A stretch of 64,000 bases of DNA from Nonomuraea sediminis (GCF_018531495.1 NZ_JAHDTI010000001.1:744001-808000); one strand, 5' to 3'; positions 16,676 to 26,145 are shown, numbered from the stretch's first letter. Translations and numbers: made by a program. The notes: generated from the sequence alone by a model not told the origin.

Positions 16676-16937
16676 TGAACAAGACCCCACCGACAATTCT
16701 CGGAGCTCGGACTGCGCCCCCACTCCATGACAAGCCGATGCCGTCACGCGCCCAGGCCTCCGCGAGCAGGACTCGCGCGGCCGGCGAACACGAGCAGGCG
16801 ACGCCCAAGAGCCCCACTGATCATCAGCGCTTCGGAGTGCCACGGCCGGCCGCCGAGTTGGCAGCGCTCGATGGGCGTGACAGGTGCCGGGCTCGCCTGG
16901 CGCCGGCCGTACTGGATCATGTGGCAAGCCCTGGGGG

Positions 16938-17699
16938 TCAGTGGGCGGGGCGGAGGGCATCGCCCAGGTACATCGCGGCCAGCATGGTGAACAGGTAGGC
17001 CTGCAGGAACTGGATGAACATCTCGAAGGCCGTCAGTAGGCACGTCACCGCCACCCCCAGGACGCCGACGGGGAAGCCGGGCAGTGTGGGGTGGGCGATG
17101 GTGAACCAGAAGCCGACCGCGCTGAAGAACGCCAGCAGCATGTGCCCGGCGAACATGTTGGCGAACAGCCGCACCGCGTGGGTGAACGGCGCCGTGACGA
17201 AGATGTAGATGAGCTCGATCGGGGCGTAGAGCACCAGCGCCAGCGCCTTGGGCAGCCCGGGAGGGAACATCGCGTTCCTGAAGAACCCGGCGAAGCCCTG
17301 GTGTTTGAAGCCGAGGTACAGCTTGATCGCGTACACGACGGCGGCGAGCACGGCGGGGAAGGCGATGTGGGAGGCGACGGGGAACTGGATCAGGGGCACG
17401 ACGCCCATCAGGTTCCAGGTCAGCGTGAGCAGGAACAGGGTGAGCAGGAACCCCATCCAGCGGTCGGCGTCCGCGCCGAGGAACGGCCGGGCGATCTGGT
17501 CGCGGACGAAGACGTAGGCGTACTCCCCCGCGTTCTGCAGGCCGCGGGGCACCAGGCGCGGGCGGGCGAAGGCGGCCCACCCCAGGCCGCAGACGATCAC
17601 GGCGGCGAGTAAGGCGAGCAGCACGGGCTTGGTGAGCCAGGCGGGCGCGCCGTCCCACAGGGGAGGGAACTCGAACAGGTCCGTGCCGGGGATGGGCAT
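16938..17699 (-). CDS. atpB: F0F1 ATP synthase subunit a, isolated extra copy
   Basis: A 253-residue proton-channel subunit with five to six membrane helices. The essential arginine lies in THAVRLFANMFAGH (residues ~167-180, equivalent to E. coli R210), and the C-terminal helix QFLQAYLFTMLAAMYL contains the glutamine equivalent to E. coli Q252; so it looks functional. No other atp gene is adjacent, although subunit a is normally encoded atpI-atpB-atpE-atpF. It diverges from a TetR gene across an operator-like palindrome. GGAG lies 6 nt before the ATG. A standby subunit, for example against ATP-synthase inhibitors, is inferred. Confidence 0.88.
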   Translation of the reverse strand: MPIPGTDLFEFPPLWDGAPAWLTKPVLLALLAAVIVCGLGWAAFARPRLVPRGLQNAGEYAYVFVRDQIARPFLGADADRWMGFLLTLFLLTLTWNLMGVVPLIQFPVASHIAFPAVLAAVVYAIKLYLGFKHQGFAGFFRNAMFPPGLPKALALVLYAPIELIYIFVTAPFTHAVRLFANMFAGHMLLAFFSAVGFWFTIAHPTLPGFPVGVLGVAVTCLLTAFEMFIQFLQAYLFTMLAAMYLGDALRPAH

Positions 17700-17722
17700 G
17701 GGCGGCTCCAGGTAGAAGGGGG

Positions 17723-17745
17723 AACCGAGTACGCCGTACCCGGTT
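17723..17745. promoter_or_regulatory. 23-bp palindrome, probable TetR operator
   Basis: AACCGAGTACG (17723-17733) and CGTACCCGGTT (17735-17745) are complementary at 10 of 11 positions around one central base. A further half-site, AACCGGGTA, lies at about 17764-17772 by the regulator start. It sits between divergent atpB and tetR genes, as autoregulated TetR operators do. Confidence 0.65.
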
Positions 17746-17783
17746 TCTGCGACCAGCCTACAAAACCGGGTATGTTGTACGCA

Positions 17784-18485
17784 ATGACGAGCGTGTGGAT
17801 GCGGCCCGAGGAACCCGCGCGGGGGCCGAGGCCGAGCTTCAGCAGGGCGCAGCTGACCGAGGCGGCGATCCGGGTGGCCGACGCCGAGGGGCTGAAGGCG
17901 ATCTCGATGCGGCGGGTGGCCACCGAGATCGGCTCGGGCACGATGTCCCTGTACCGGTACGTGTCAGGCAAGGACGACCTGATCGACCTGATGCTGGACG
18001 CGGTGGCCGTGGAGTACATGCCCGCCGAGGTGAGCGGCGACTGGCGGGCGGATCTGCGCGGGCTCGCCGTACGGACCAGGCAGGTGATGCTGCGGCACCC
18101 GTGGATCGCGCCGCTGACCGTGGGCCGCCAGGCGGCGGGGCCGAACCGGATCCGGCTGATGGAGACCGGCCTGCGGATGGTCGACGGGCTCGGGATCTCC
18201 ATCGACGGGATGCTGACGATCACCGGGACGGTGATGGCGTTCGTCAGCGGGTTCGTCTCGGCCGAGGTGGCCGAGGTGGAGGCGTCGCGGCTGACGGGGA
18301 TGGACGTCACCGAGTGGATGGCGCGCCAGGCGCCGTTCATCCAGTCGCTGCTCGAGACGGGCGAGTATCCGCTGTTCTCCCGCATGACCCAGGAGGCAGG
18401 GCGGCGCTACGTGAGCTGGGACGAACGGTTCGCCTACGGGCTCGATCGCCTCCTGGACGGCGTGGCCGCCCGGCTACCCGGCTGA
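17784..18485 (+). CDS. TetR-family regulator divergent from atpB
   Basis: A 233-residue regulator. The HTH (residues ~19-65) reads RAQLTEAAIRVADAEGLKAISMRRVATEIG with recognition helix TMSLYRYVSGKDDL; the C-terminal TetR_C ligand domain (~90-225) is of the actinobacterial drug-responsive type. The ATG at 17784 is used; an ATG at 17772 would lie within the half-operator. It probably represses itself and atpB through the palindrome at 17723-17745. Its 3' end overlaps the convergent spermidine-synthase-like gene by 12 nt. Confidence 0.9.
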   Translation: MTSVWMRPEEPARGPRPSFSRAQLTEAAIRVADAEGLKAISMRRVATEIGSGTMSLYRYVSGKDDLIDLMLDAVAVEYMPAEVSGDWRADLRGLAVRTRQVMLRHPWIAPLTVGRQAAGPNRIRLMETGLRMVDGLGISIDGMLTITGTVMAFVSGFVSAEVAEVEASRLTGMDVTEWMARQAPFIQSLLETGEYPLFSRMTQEAGRRYVSWDERFAYGLDRLLDGVAARLPG

Positions 18486-20510
18486 AAGACGCCGGGGCTT
18501 CAGCGCGAAGGCCCCCAGGTACAGGACGGCCGCGACGATGAGCAGGCCGCGGTAGCCGATCACGAGGGCCAGGTACTCCAGGCAGCCGCCCACCATCGCG
18601 CCGAGCAGGTTCGCCCCGAACGACGTGGTGGCGTCGGCCGTGTCGGAGAAGCGCTTGGCGAAGACCACGTTGGCGGCGAAGATCGGCAGGAACGCCACGA
18701 CGACCGCGGCCACGGCCCGCACGGGCAACGGCAGCGACAGCAGCCACGCGTTGGGCACCAGCCAGGCCAGCGCCAGCCCGGCGAGCAGCACGCCGTACAT
18801 GACGGGCAGCGGCGGCGTGCGGAAGCGGCGCGTCACCTCGACGGCGGCCAGCACCGCGACCAGTACTCCGGCGAAGACGATCGCGTTGACCACCCACGTG
18901 GTACCGAACAGCAGCGCGAACCCGGTCACGCTCTTGGTCTCCAGCAGCATGAACGCCACGCCCAGCAGGAACAGGTCGGCGTAGGGACGCATCCGCGCGA
19001 AAGGTCCGGCGACCACGCGCACGGCCAGCAGGCTGACGATCAGGATCAGGCCGAGCGTGATCAGGTAGATCGAGGGGATGTTACGGTCCTTGAGGTACAG
19101 GAAGGGCCGGTCGTCACCGGTCGGCGCGGGCGTGCCCGCCGCGGCGCCCGCCCACTGCGTTTCGCACCGCTGCGCGGACGGCGAGGCCCCCGCGGTGATG
19201 ACGGCCTGCTGCCCGGCCTGGCTGACGACGTCGACGCACGGCTTGTGGCCGAAGGCGGCCTGCACGGTCGAGGCGAGCCGGTCCACCAGCCACGGCTCGC
19301 GGTAGTAGTTGTACATCGAGAACGCGCCGCCGGGCTTGAGGTGGGCGCGCGCCGCCTTCATGGCCTCCTCGGTGAACAGGTAGCTCTCCAGGCGCAGCGA
19401 GCTGGCGCCCGACACCAGCGTCAGCGAGTCGGGCAGCGCGAACAGGATCAGGTCGTACTTCTTGGAGGTCCGCTCCAGGTAGGCGCGCCCGTCGGTGATC
19501 GTGGTGGTCACGCGCGGGTCGGCGTAGGGCTTGTCGGGATGCACCGAGCCGCCCAGCTCGCGCAGCTTGGGGTCGATCTCGACCGCGTCGACGTGCTTGG
19601 CGCCCTTCAACAGCGCGATCGCCACGTCGGTGCCGCTGCCCGCGCCCACGATCAGCACGTCGTCGAGCGGCGCGCTCGACCGCTCGTACGGCAGGCCGTA
19701 CTGCCGCTCCCACTGCAGCCGCGCGGCGGCGGGGACGGCCTGCTGGTGCGGGATGCCGTTGACCGAGATGTCCGTGACGGGCACCCCCAGCTGCCGGAAC
19801 TGCTGGAAGGTGACCTTGTAGTAGGGCGACCAGATCGCGCCCGCGGTGAGCGTCTCCGACAGCAGCAGCGTGACGATGGCCAGCGACGGCACCGTGACCA
19901 GGAACAGGTAGTACGCCAGTGGCCTGGGCGTCAGCAGCAACCCGTAGCAGATGGCCACGACGAGCCCCCAGAACACCGGCGGCGCGCTCAGGTACGACAG
20001 GGCGGTGAACGCGGCGATGCCGCTGAGGCTGCCGATCAGGTCGTAGCGGTAGGCCTCGAGCCGCGGCAGCTCGGGGAAGCAGCGCCCGACCAGCTCGGCG
20101 GGCCCCATCAGCGTCAGCGCGGCCGCCGCGAAGATCACCGGCAGGATCGCCCACGCGGGCGGCCCGGTGGTCGCCAACGACGTCCAGTACAGGACGCCCT
20201 CGGTGTTCCTGTCGACGGTCACGGGGAACATCAGCACGACGACCACGAGCCCGAACAGCACCACGGGCGAGTAGTACGGCTGGCGCCGCGACCTGCCCAC
20301 GCGCAGGAACCCGAGCCCGATGCCCAGGAACGAGCCGAGCAGCACGAAGTTGGTGAAATAGCTCAGGTGGACGATGTTCGACCCGGTCCACCGGATCAAG
20401 GCCAGCTCCAGGAAGAGCATGAAGGCGGAGGCCAGGACGAGCCGTGGCCGCACGGCCAGCCAGTGCTCACGGGTGGGCTGCGAAGGGGCCAGCGAGGCCT
20501 GCGCCGTCAT
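18474..20510 (-). CDS. Membrane-embedded spermidine-synthase-like protein
   Basis: A 678-residue protein in three parts: about seven membrane helices (residues ~28-240), a cytosolic Rossmann methyltransferase/aminopropyltransferase-like domain (~270-440) with VLIVGAGSGTDVAIAL and DAVEIDPKLRELG, and six more helices (~465-675). YDLILFALPDSLTL follows the fold of spermidine synthases (SpeE), but the aspartates of the SpeE active site are not all evident, so the reaction and product are unknown. Giant membrane SpeE-like proteins are widespread in bacteria and uncharacterised. It diverges from the subtilase gene with 182 bp between. Confidence 0.8.
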   Translation of the reverse strand: MTAQASLAPSQPTREHWLAVRPRLVLASAFMLFLELALIRWTGSNIVHLSYFTNFVLLGSFLGIGLGFLRVGRSRRQPYYSPVVLFGLVVVVLMFPVTVDRNTEGVLYWTSLATTGPPAWAILPVIFAAAALTLMGPAELVGRCFPELPRLEAYRYDLIGSLSGIAAFTALSYLSAPPVFWGLVVAICYGLLLTPRPLAYYLFLVTVPSLAIVTLLLSETLTAGAIWSPYYKVTFQQFRQLGVPVTDISVNGIPHQQAVPAAARLQWERQYGLPYERSSAPLDDVLIVGAGSGTDVAIALLKGAKHVDAVEIDPKLRELGGSVHPDKPYADPRVTTTITDGRAYLERTSKKYDLILFALPDSLTLVSGASSLRLESYLFTEEAMKAARAHLKPGGAFSMYNYYREPWLVDRLASTVQAAFGHKPCVDVVSQAGQQAVITAGASPSAQRCETQWAGAAAGTPAPTGDDRPFLYLKDRNIPSIYLITLGLILIVSLLAVRVVAGPFARMRPYADLFLLGVAFMLLETKSVTGFALLFGTTWVVNAIVFAGVLVAVLAAVEVTRRFRTPPLPVMYGVLLAGLALAWLVPNAWLLSLPLPVRAVAAVVVAFLPIFAANVVFAKRFSDTADATTSFGANLLGAMVGGCLEYLALVIGYRGLLIVAAVLYLGAFALKPRRLSAG

Positions 20511-20692
20511 GGTGATTCACCGTAGTGAACAGACCGAAATCACGGAAGCATGATGGCCGAGATTGAATGTCGCCCGCTTCGCGCATTTTGCGGCATTCCA
20601 GCAGGTCAGAAACCCTTCGATGTGCTGGACGCGCCCCCGCCGATGAAGGAATGTTGGTGCGTTCGTTCCCTCCAAACGTTCGGTGGTGCCTC

Positions 20693-22051
20693 ATGCGCGT
20701 CCTCATCCAGCTACGCCCCTCTCCAGATCTTGTGGCGGCCGTCGCCGATCCCGGCCAGACGGCCACCACGGCCGACGTCGCCGATTCCCTGCCGGGGGTG
20801 GAGCTCGACTCCGCCTTCACGCCGGTGGCCGTCCCCCGCCCGATCCCCGCGGCGGGCGGCGACCCGCTCTCGCTCAACCAGCCGCTCGACTTCTCGCTGG
20901 CCGCCGAGGACGCCTCGGTGCTGGTGCGCGGCACGATCTCCGACGACGAGCTGGCCACCAGGGTGACGCTGCTGCCGACCCTGCGGCCCGACGTGGTCGG
21001 CGTGTTCGCCGACCCGGTCGTGCAGTCGTCGCTGACCTGCGGCGGCGATCCGCCGCTCGGCGACTGGCACGACGTCGAGCGCCTGCTCAACGTGGCGGGC
21101 CTGCACGCCGAGGGCCTGGACGGCGCCGGGGTGCCGCTGGCCGTCTGCGACACCGGGATCAACGCCGCGCACGTGGCCAGGCAACTGGGCAGGGGCGTCA
21201 CGCTGGACGCCGAGCGCAGCTGGAACCCGGCCGGCGTCAAGGGACGCCCCGGCGAGTTCGAGGTCGACCACGGCAGCATGTGCGCCTTCGACGCGCTGAT
21301 CGGCGCGCCGCAGGCCTCGCTGATCGACATTCCCGTGCTGCGCTCCACCCGGCCGGGCGGCTCGGCGATGGACGGGCTGCTGTCAGACGCGGTGGCCGCC
21401 TTCGCCCACCTGCGGGACGTGCTCGACCTGCAGCCCGCGGGCACCAGGACGCTGGTGGTCAGCAACTCCTGGGGCTCGTTCTCCCCCGAGTGGGACTTCC
21501 CCGTCGGGCATCCGGGCAACTACTCCGACAACGCCGCGCACCCGTTCAACCTCATCGTGGCCAGCCTCGACAGGGCCGGCGCCGACGTGCTGTTCGCGGC
21601 GGGCAACTGCGGGCGCGAGTGCAAGGACGCCCGCTGCGCCTGGCCGACCAGGCCCATCGGCGGGGCCAACTCCCACCCGCGGGTGCTGTCCATCGGCGGC
21701 GTCGACACCAACGGCGAGCGGGTGGGCTACTCCTCGCAGGGGCCGGGCCGGCTGACCGCGCGCAAGCCGGACGTGTGCGGGTACACGCACTTCTCCGGCT
21801 CCAAGGCCTTCGGCGACACCGAGCCCGACTCGGGCACCTCGGCGGCCACGCCGGTCGTGGCGGGTCTGGTGGCGGCCATCCGCTCCCACTGGCCCGCCTC
21901 GCGGCTGTCGCCCGCCCAGTTGCGCGCGTTGCTGCGCCGTACCGCCGAGGACCGCAGCGACGTGGGTTTCGACTACGACTACGGCTACGGGATCGTGGAC
22001 CCGGCCGGCATCATCGCCGCGCTGCAGCGAAGGGCCAAGAGCGTAGCGTGA
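20693..22051 (+). CDS. S8 (subtilisin-like) serine peptidase without signal peptide
   Basis: A 452-residue subtilase. The catalytic triad is D153 (VCDTGIN), H193 (VDHGSMCAFD) and S383 (DSGTSAATP); oxyanion asparagine lies in FAAGNCG. Residues 1-135 form an N-terminal region opening MRVLIQLRPSPDLVAAV that may serve as an intramolecular chaperone. No signal peptide or anchor is visible, so it probably acts in the cytoplasm. The ATG at 20693 starts at the conserved region behind GGTGG; a longer frame from 20567 adds unconserved sequence. Four bases separate its stop from a 76-codon gene, which suggests a co-translated partner. Confidence 0.87.
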   Translation: MRVLIQLRPSPDLVAAVADPGQTATTADVADSLPGVELDSAFTPVAVPRPIPAAGGDPLSLNQPLDFSLAAEDASVLVRGTISDDELATRVTLLPTLRPDVVGVFADPVVQSSLTCGGDPPLGDWHDVERLLNVAGLHAEGLDGAGVPLAVCDTGINAAHVARQLGRGVTLDAERSWNPAGVKGRPGEFEVDHGSMCAFDALIGAPQASLIDIPVLRSTRPGGSAMDGLLSDAVAAFAHLRDVLDLQPAGTRTLVVSNSWGSFSPEWDFPVGHPGNYSDNAAHPFNLIVASLDRAGADVLFAAGNCGRECKDARCAWPTRPIGGANSHPRVLSIGGVDTNGERVGYSSQGPGRLTARKPDVCGYTHFSGSKAFGDTEPDSGTSAATPVVAGLVAAIRSHWPASRLSPAQLRALLRRTAEDRSDVGFDYDYGYGIVDPAGIIAALQRRAKSVA

Positions 22052-22055
22052 GGGT

Positions 22056-22286
22056 ATGGTCCTCATCACGGTACGGCTTCCGCGGGGCGCCACCCTCGCC
22101 GACGCGATCGACCGGCTCGACCTGGCCGAGGAGGACGTCGACACCTCCTACGGCCTGGTCGCGGTCGACCCCGACGAGGGGCTGTACGCGCTGCGGGTGA
22201 CCGACAGGGCGGGCCGCAAGGCGGGCCCGCCCTTCGCCGATCCCAAGATCGAGCCGTTCGGCCCGCCTAGGCGTTCTCGCGATTGA
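22056..22286 (+). CDS. 76-aa protein coupled to the subtilase; possible inhibitor or chaperone
   Basis: A 76-residue acidic protein. The first strand MVLITVRLPRG, a helix TLADAIDRLDL and the strands YGLVAVDPDEGLYALRVTD give a beta-alpha-beta-beta order, like the inhibitor_I9 propeptides of subtilases and also like the start of the neighbouring peptidase. It follows the peptidase by 4 nt behind GTGAGGG. The last 20 bp overlap the convergent ABC permease. A stand-alone propeptide-type inhibitor is inferred from secondary-structure reading only; a substrate or an unrelated protein is possible. Confidence 0.65.
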   Translation: MVLITVRLPRGATLADAIDRLDLAEEDVDTSYGLVAVDPDEGLYALRVTDRAGRKAGPPFADPKIEPFGPPRRSRD

Positions 22287-22981
22287 ACACCCGGGTCCCG
22301 ATCCACAGGCTCGCCACGGCGAACACCGCGGTCACAGCGACGCCGGCGATGACCGTGCCGGTCAGGTAGCGCCCGGCGAACAGGTCGCGCATGGCCTCGA
22401 GCACGTAGCGGAACGGGCTGGCGTGCGAGATGGCGTTCAGCCAGGCCGGCGCCATCGACATGGGCAGGAACGAGCCCGACAGCAGCACCAGGGGCACCAC
22501 GACGGTGGTCATGATCGGCGCGAAGAGCTGGTCGTTCATGGTCAGCGCGACCGCGTAGGACAGCGAGGCGAGGCTGACGCCGAGCACGACCATCAGCACG
22601 AGGCTGACCAGCACGCCCAGCGGAGCCGCCCGCAGGCCGAACGCCACCCCGGCGGCGATCAGCAGCACCGTCTGGATGATCAGCGTGACCGCGTTGTTGA
22701 GCACGCGGCCGAGCAGCAGCGACAGCCGCCCTGCCGGGGTGACCCGCATCCGCTCGAGCACGCCGGAGCGCTTCTCGAAGACGACGCCGAAGCCGGCCAG
22801 GCCGGTGCTCAGCAGCCCGAGCTGGATGATCAGGCCGGGGACGAGCGTCTCCCAGGTGCCGATCGTGGCGAAGATCGGGCCGAACAGCACCAGGAAGAGC
22901 AGCGGCTGGACCGCGCCGAAGACGATGCCCACCTTCTGCTGCAGCGTGATGCGGAAGTTGTGGTGGAACAGCACCCAGGTG

Positions 22982-22989
<8 letters not shown>
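22267..22989 (-). CDS. DrrB-type ABC-2 exporter permease
   Basis: A 240-residue permease with six membrane helices. It shows the daunorubicin-type order: FRITLQQKVGIVFGAVQPLLFLVLFG, EKRSGVLERMRVTPAGRLSLLLGR (the ATPase-coupling loop, residues ~68-91), and SGSFLPMSMAPAWLNAISHASPFRYVLEAMR near the C-terminus. The start is taken as the TTG at 22989, six bases after AGGAGG and overlapping the ATPase end by 8 nt; the next start, a GTG five codons on, has no such ribosome site. It forms an exporter with the upstream DrrA-type ATPase under the divergent TetR. Confidence 0.87.
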
Positions 22990-23713
<724 letters not shown>

Positions 23714-23779
23714 TTCATCGCCTCCAAATTTAGAGTAACTGAAAGTTTGGACTGACTGCAACATTGGTAGCATGGAGGC

Positions 23780-24460
23780 GTGGAAGAGGGACTGCGGGAG
23801 CGGAAGAAGCGGGAAACCCGGCAGCGCATCGCGGACATGGCGATGGGCCTGTTCATGATTCACGGCTTCGACAAGGTGACCGTGGCCGACGTGGCCAGGG
23901 CGGCCGACGTGTCGGTGAACACGGTGTTCAACTACTTCGGCACCAAGGAGGACCTGTTCCTCGACCGGCAGTCGGAGGTCGGGTTCCTGCCGAGCGGTGT
24001 GGTGCACGGGCGCAGGCCGGGCGAGAGCGTGGTGGCGGCCTTCCGCCGCGACTTCCTGCAGGCCATCGAGGAGCGCGACTGGCGCTACGGCCTCAACGAC
24101 GGCTCCGACGTCTTCGGGCGCCTGGTGGGCGACAGCCCGTCACTGATGGCGCGGATGCGGGAGCTGGAGCACGAGCGCAACACGAACCTGGCGAACACGC
24201 TGGCGGAGGTCACCGACGCCGACCCGGACGACCTGACGCCGCAGCTCGTGGCGGCGCAGATCCTGGAGGCGACGCGGCTGCTGTCCAGGAACGCGGTGCG
24301 GCGCAAGCTGGCGGGTGAGAGCTGGAGCGAGATCCTGCCGTGGCTGCGCGAGCAGGCCGAAGCGGTCTTCGACCTGCTGGAGAAGGGGATCGGCGACTAC
24401 GGTCAGGTGTTGGCGGAGAAGATCGCGAGCCCGCCGAAGAAGACGAACATGAGCACATAG
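23780..24460 (+). CDS. TetR-family regulator divergent from the DrrAB exporter
   Basis: A 226-residue regulator. The HTH (residues ~9-55) reads RKKRETRQRIADMAMGLFMIHGFDKVTVADVARAADVSVNTVFNYFGTKEDL. The start is a GTG after GGAGG at 23774-23778, a very short spacing of one base, so an alternative downstream start is possible but would cut the HTH. The 66-bp gap to the exporter operon contains AT-rich promoter-like DNA (AAATTTAGAGTAACTGAAAG). It probably represses the exporter until a drug binds. Its 3' end overlaps the convergent DUF4190 gene by 58 nt. Confidence 0.88.
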   Translation: MEEGLRERKKRETRQRIADMAMGLFMIHGFDKVTVADVARAADVSVNTVFNYFGTKEDLFLDRQSEVGFLPSGVVHGRRPGESVVAAFRRDFLQAIEERDWRYGLNDGSDVFGRLVGDSPSLMARMRELEHERNTNLANTLAEVTDADPDDLTPQLVAAQILEATRLLSRNAVRRKLAGESWSEILPWLREQAEAVFDLLEKGIGDYGQVLAEKIASPPKKTNMST

Positions 24461-24717
24461 AGGCCCACCACGCCGATCATCAGCCAGGTGGCGACCATGC
24501 CGCAGATGCGGCCGGCCTGGATCTGGCCGCGGTTCTCGTAGTAGTAGCCGCTGCCGTCGATCTCGCGCAGCGCCTTGTTGCCCATCGACCAGGCGAAGGG
24601 GCCCAGGATCGAGCAGATGACCAGGCTGAGGATGCCCAGCACGAGGATGGTCGTGCCGTTGGGGTGCGTCTGCTGCGGCGGACCGTAGTAGGACGGGCCG
24701 TAGTTCGGATACGACAT
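24403..24717 (-). CDS. DUF4190-type small membrane protein
   Basis: A 104-residue protein: a tyrosine/proline-rich N-terminus (YPNYGPSYYGPPQQ), then two membrane helices (residues ~23-45 and 75-98) separated by a loop containing GNKALREIDGSGYYYENRGQIQAGRI. This pattern, with a helix ending before A-x-x-E-I-D and a final I-x-G-x-I-x-x-W-L, is the DUF4190 fold common in actinobacteria. The function is unknown. The ATG at 24717 is preferred over longer frames. It overlaps the convergent tetR by 58 nt. Confidence 0.8.
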   Translation of the reverse strand: MSYPNYGPSYYGPPQQTHPNGTTILVLGILSLVICSILGPFAWSMGNKALREIDGSGYYYENRGQIQAGRICGMVATWLMIGVVGLYVLMFVFFGGLAIFSANT

Positions 24718-24817
24718 GCTGGCTCGGGACCCCCGTCGGATGCGCGATTTTAGGTGGGTTTTATACCACAGGGCCGAGCCTGCTCGCATTTGACCTAGCG
24801 CTTGCTACACTCCCGGC

Positions 24818-25291
24818 ATGCTCGGGTTCCTCAAGCCCTTCTTCCAGTGGTTGGCCGGGACCGACTGGTTCATGCGGGTCGGTCCGCGATTCGTGCCGCA
24901 GCTCGACCGGGCGGTGCACCGGATCTTCAAACGGCTGGGCAGCAGCCAGGTGATCCCCACGCTGGTGCTGTTCCACACCGGCGCCCGCAGTGGACTGCCG
25001 CGCAGTACGCCGCTGGCCTGCCTGCCGGTCGACGGAGGCTTCCTGGTCGTGGGGAGCAACTTCGGGCTCCCCCAGCACCCGGCCTGGACGGCCAACCTGC
25101 TCGCCGCGCCGCAGGCCAGGGTCAGCTACGCGGGGCGCGAGTTCCCCGTCGAGGCCAGGCTGCTGACCGGGGCCGAGCGGGAGGCGGTCTGGCCGGGCCT
25201 GCTCGCGCTGTGGCCGGTGTACGCGGCTTACACCCGCAAGTCGGGGCGGGAGCTGCGGGTTTTCCGATTGACCAGCTGTCAATCCGGATAA
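24818..25291 (+). CDS. F420-dependent (deazaflavin) nitroreductase-family protein
   Basis: A 157-residue split-barrel protein of the Ddn/PNPOx-like family. Typical stretches are VLFHTGARSGLPRSTPLACLPVDGGFLVVGSNFGLPQHPAWTANLLA and the following VSYAGREFPVEARLLTGAEREAVWPGLLALWPVYAAY, which build the F420 site. M. tuberculosis Ddn reduces nitroimidazoles and menaquinone; the substrate here is unknown. The ATG at 24818 gives a full-length family member (about 150 residues). It stands alone, 47 bp before the channel gene. Confidence 0.85.
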   Translation: MLGFLKPFFQWLAGTDWFMRVGPRFVPQLDRAVHRIFKRLGSSQVIPTLVLFHTGARSGLPRSTPLACLPVDGGFLVVGSNFGLPQHPAWTANLLAAPQARVSYAGREFPVEARLLTGAEREAVWPGLLALWPVYAAYTRKSGRELRVFRLTSCQSG

Positions 25292-25338
25292 GCCATGATT
25301 GGGGGGCATTTGATCAAGAACTAGTAGGAGTCCCCCAA

Positions 25339-26145
25339 GTGCGCGACCGTGTCCGCCATGTCATCGAGCATCCGCGCTTCCAGCGGTTCATCGTCGGCCT
25401 GATCCTCGTCAACGCCGCCACGCTGGGCCTGGAGACGTTCCCGGCCGTGCTGAGCCGCTTCGGCGCTGAGCTGCACGTGATCGACCACGCGGCCCTGTAC
25501 ATCTTCGTGGCCGAACTGCTGGCCAAGATCTACGTCGAGCGCTGGCGCTTCCTGCGCGACCCGTGGAACATCTTCGACGCCCTGATCATCGGCATCGCCC
25601 TGGCACCGGCCACCGGTGAGCTGTCGGTCCTGCGCTCGCTGCGCATCCTGCGCGCCCTGCGCCTGCTGTCGGTCGTCCCCAGCCTGCGCCGCGTGGTCTC
25701 CGCCCTGCTGCGCGCCCTGCCGGGGATGAGCTCGATCGTGGTGCTGCTGTCGCTGGTGCTGTACGTGGCCGGCGTGATGGCCACCAAGATGTTCGGCGGG
25801 GCCGCGCCCGACTACTTCGGCTCGCTCCAGACCTCGCTGTTCACCCTGTTCCAGACGATGACCGGCGAGGCGTGGCCCGACATCGCGCGCGAGGTGATGT
25901 CCGCGCACCCCTCGGCGTGGATCTTCTTCGTGGTCTTCATCCTGATCTGCTCCTTCGTGGTGCTCAACCTGTTCATGGCGGTCGTGGTGAGCGCCATGGA
26001 GGAGGAGTCGGCCGAGGAGCGGGCCGAGCTGGAGTCGGACTCGGCCACCTCGACGCAGCTGATCCTGGACGAGCTGGCGGCGCTGCGCCAGGAGGTGGCC
26101 GCCCTGCGTCAGGCCTCGGCGGGCGCGGGCGTGGACGCCCTGTAG
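25339..26145 (+). CDS. NaChBac-like voltage-gated ion channel
   Basis: A 268-residue six-helix channel subunit that would form tetramers. S1 is at ~14-34, S4 (~95-118) carries arginines every third residue (LRSLRILRALRLL), S5 and S6 flank a pore loop FTLFQTMTGEAWPDIAREV, and a coiled-coil tail follows (~225-262, ELAALRQEVAALRQ). The selectivity filter TGEAWPD differs from the NaChBac/NavAb filter TLESW, with Asp at the position that makes engineered CavAb calcium-selective. The GTG at 25339 lies 8 nt after AGGAG. The 3' end overlaps ltrA, convergent, by 37 nt. Confidence 0.9.
   Translation: MRDRVRHVIEHPRFQRFIVGLILVNAATLGLETFPAVLSRFGAELHVIDHAALYIFVAELLAKIYVERWRFLRDPWNIFDALIIGIALAPATGELSVLRSLRILRALRLLSVVPSLRRVVSALLRALPGMSSIVVLLSLVLYVAGVMATKMFGGAAPDYFGSLQTSLFTLFQTMTGEAWPDIAREVMSAHPSAWIFFVVFILICSFVVLNLFMAVVVSAMEEESAEERAELESDSATSTQLILDELAALRQEVAALRQASAGAGVDAL

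Noticed and set aside
24802..25338. Upstream extension of the ion-channel ORF
   Set aside because: It is the shadow of the nitroreductase in another frame; the GTG at 25339 has AGGAG at the right distance and begins just before S1.
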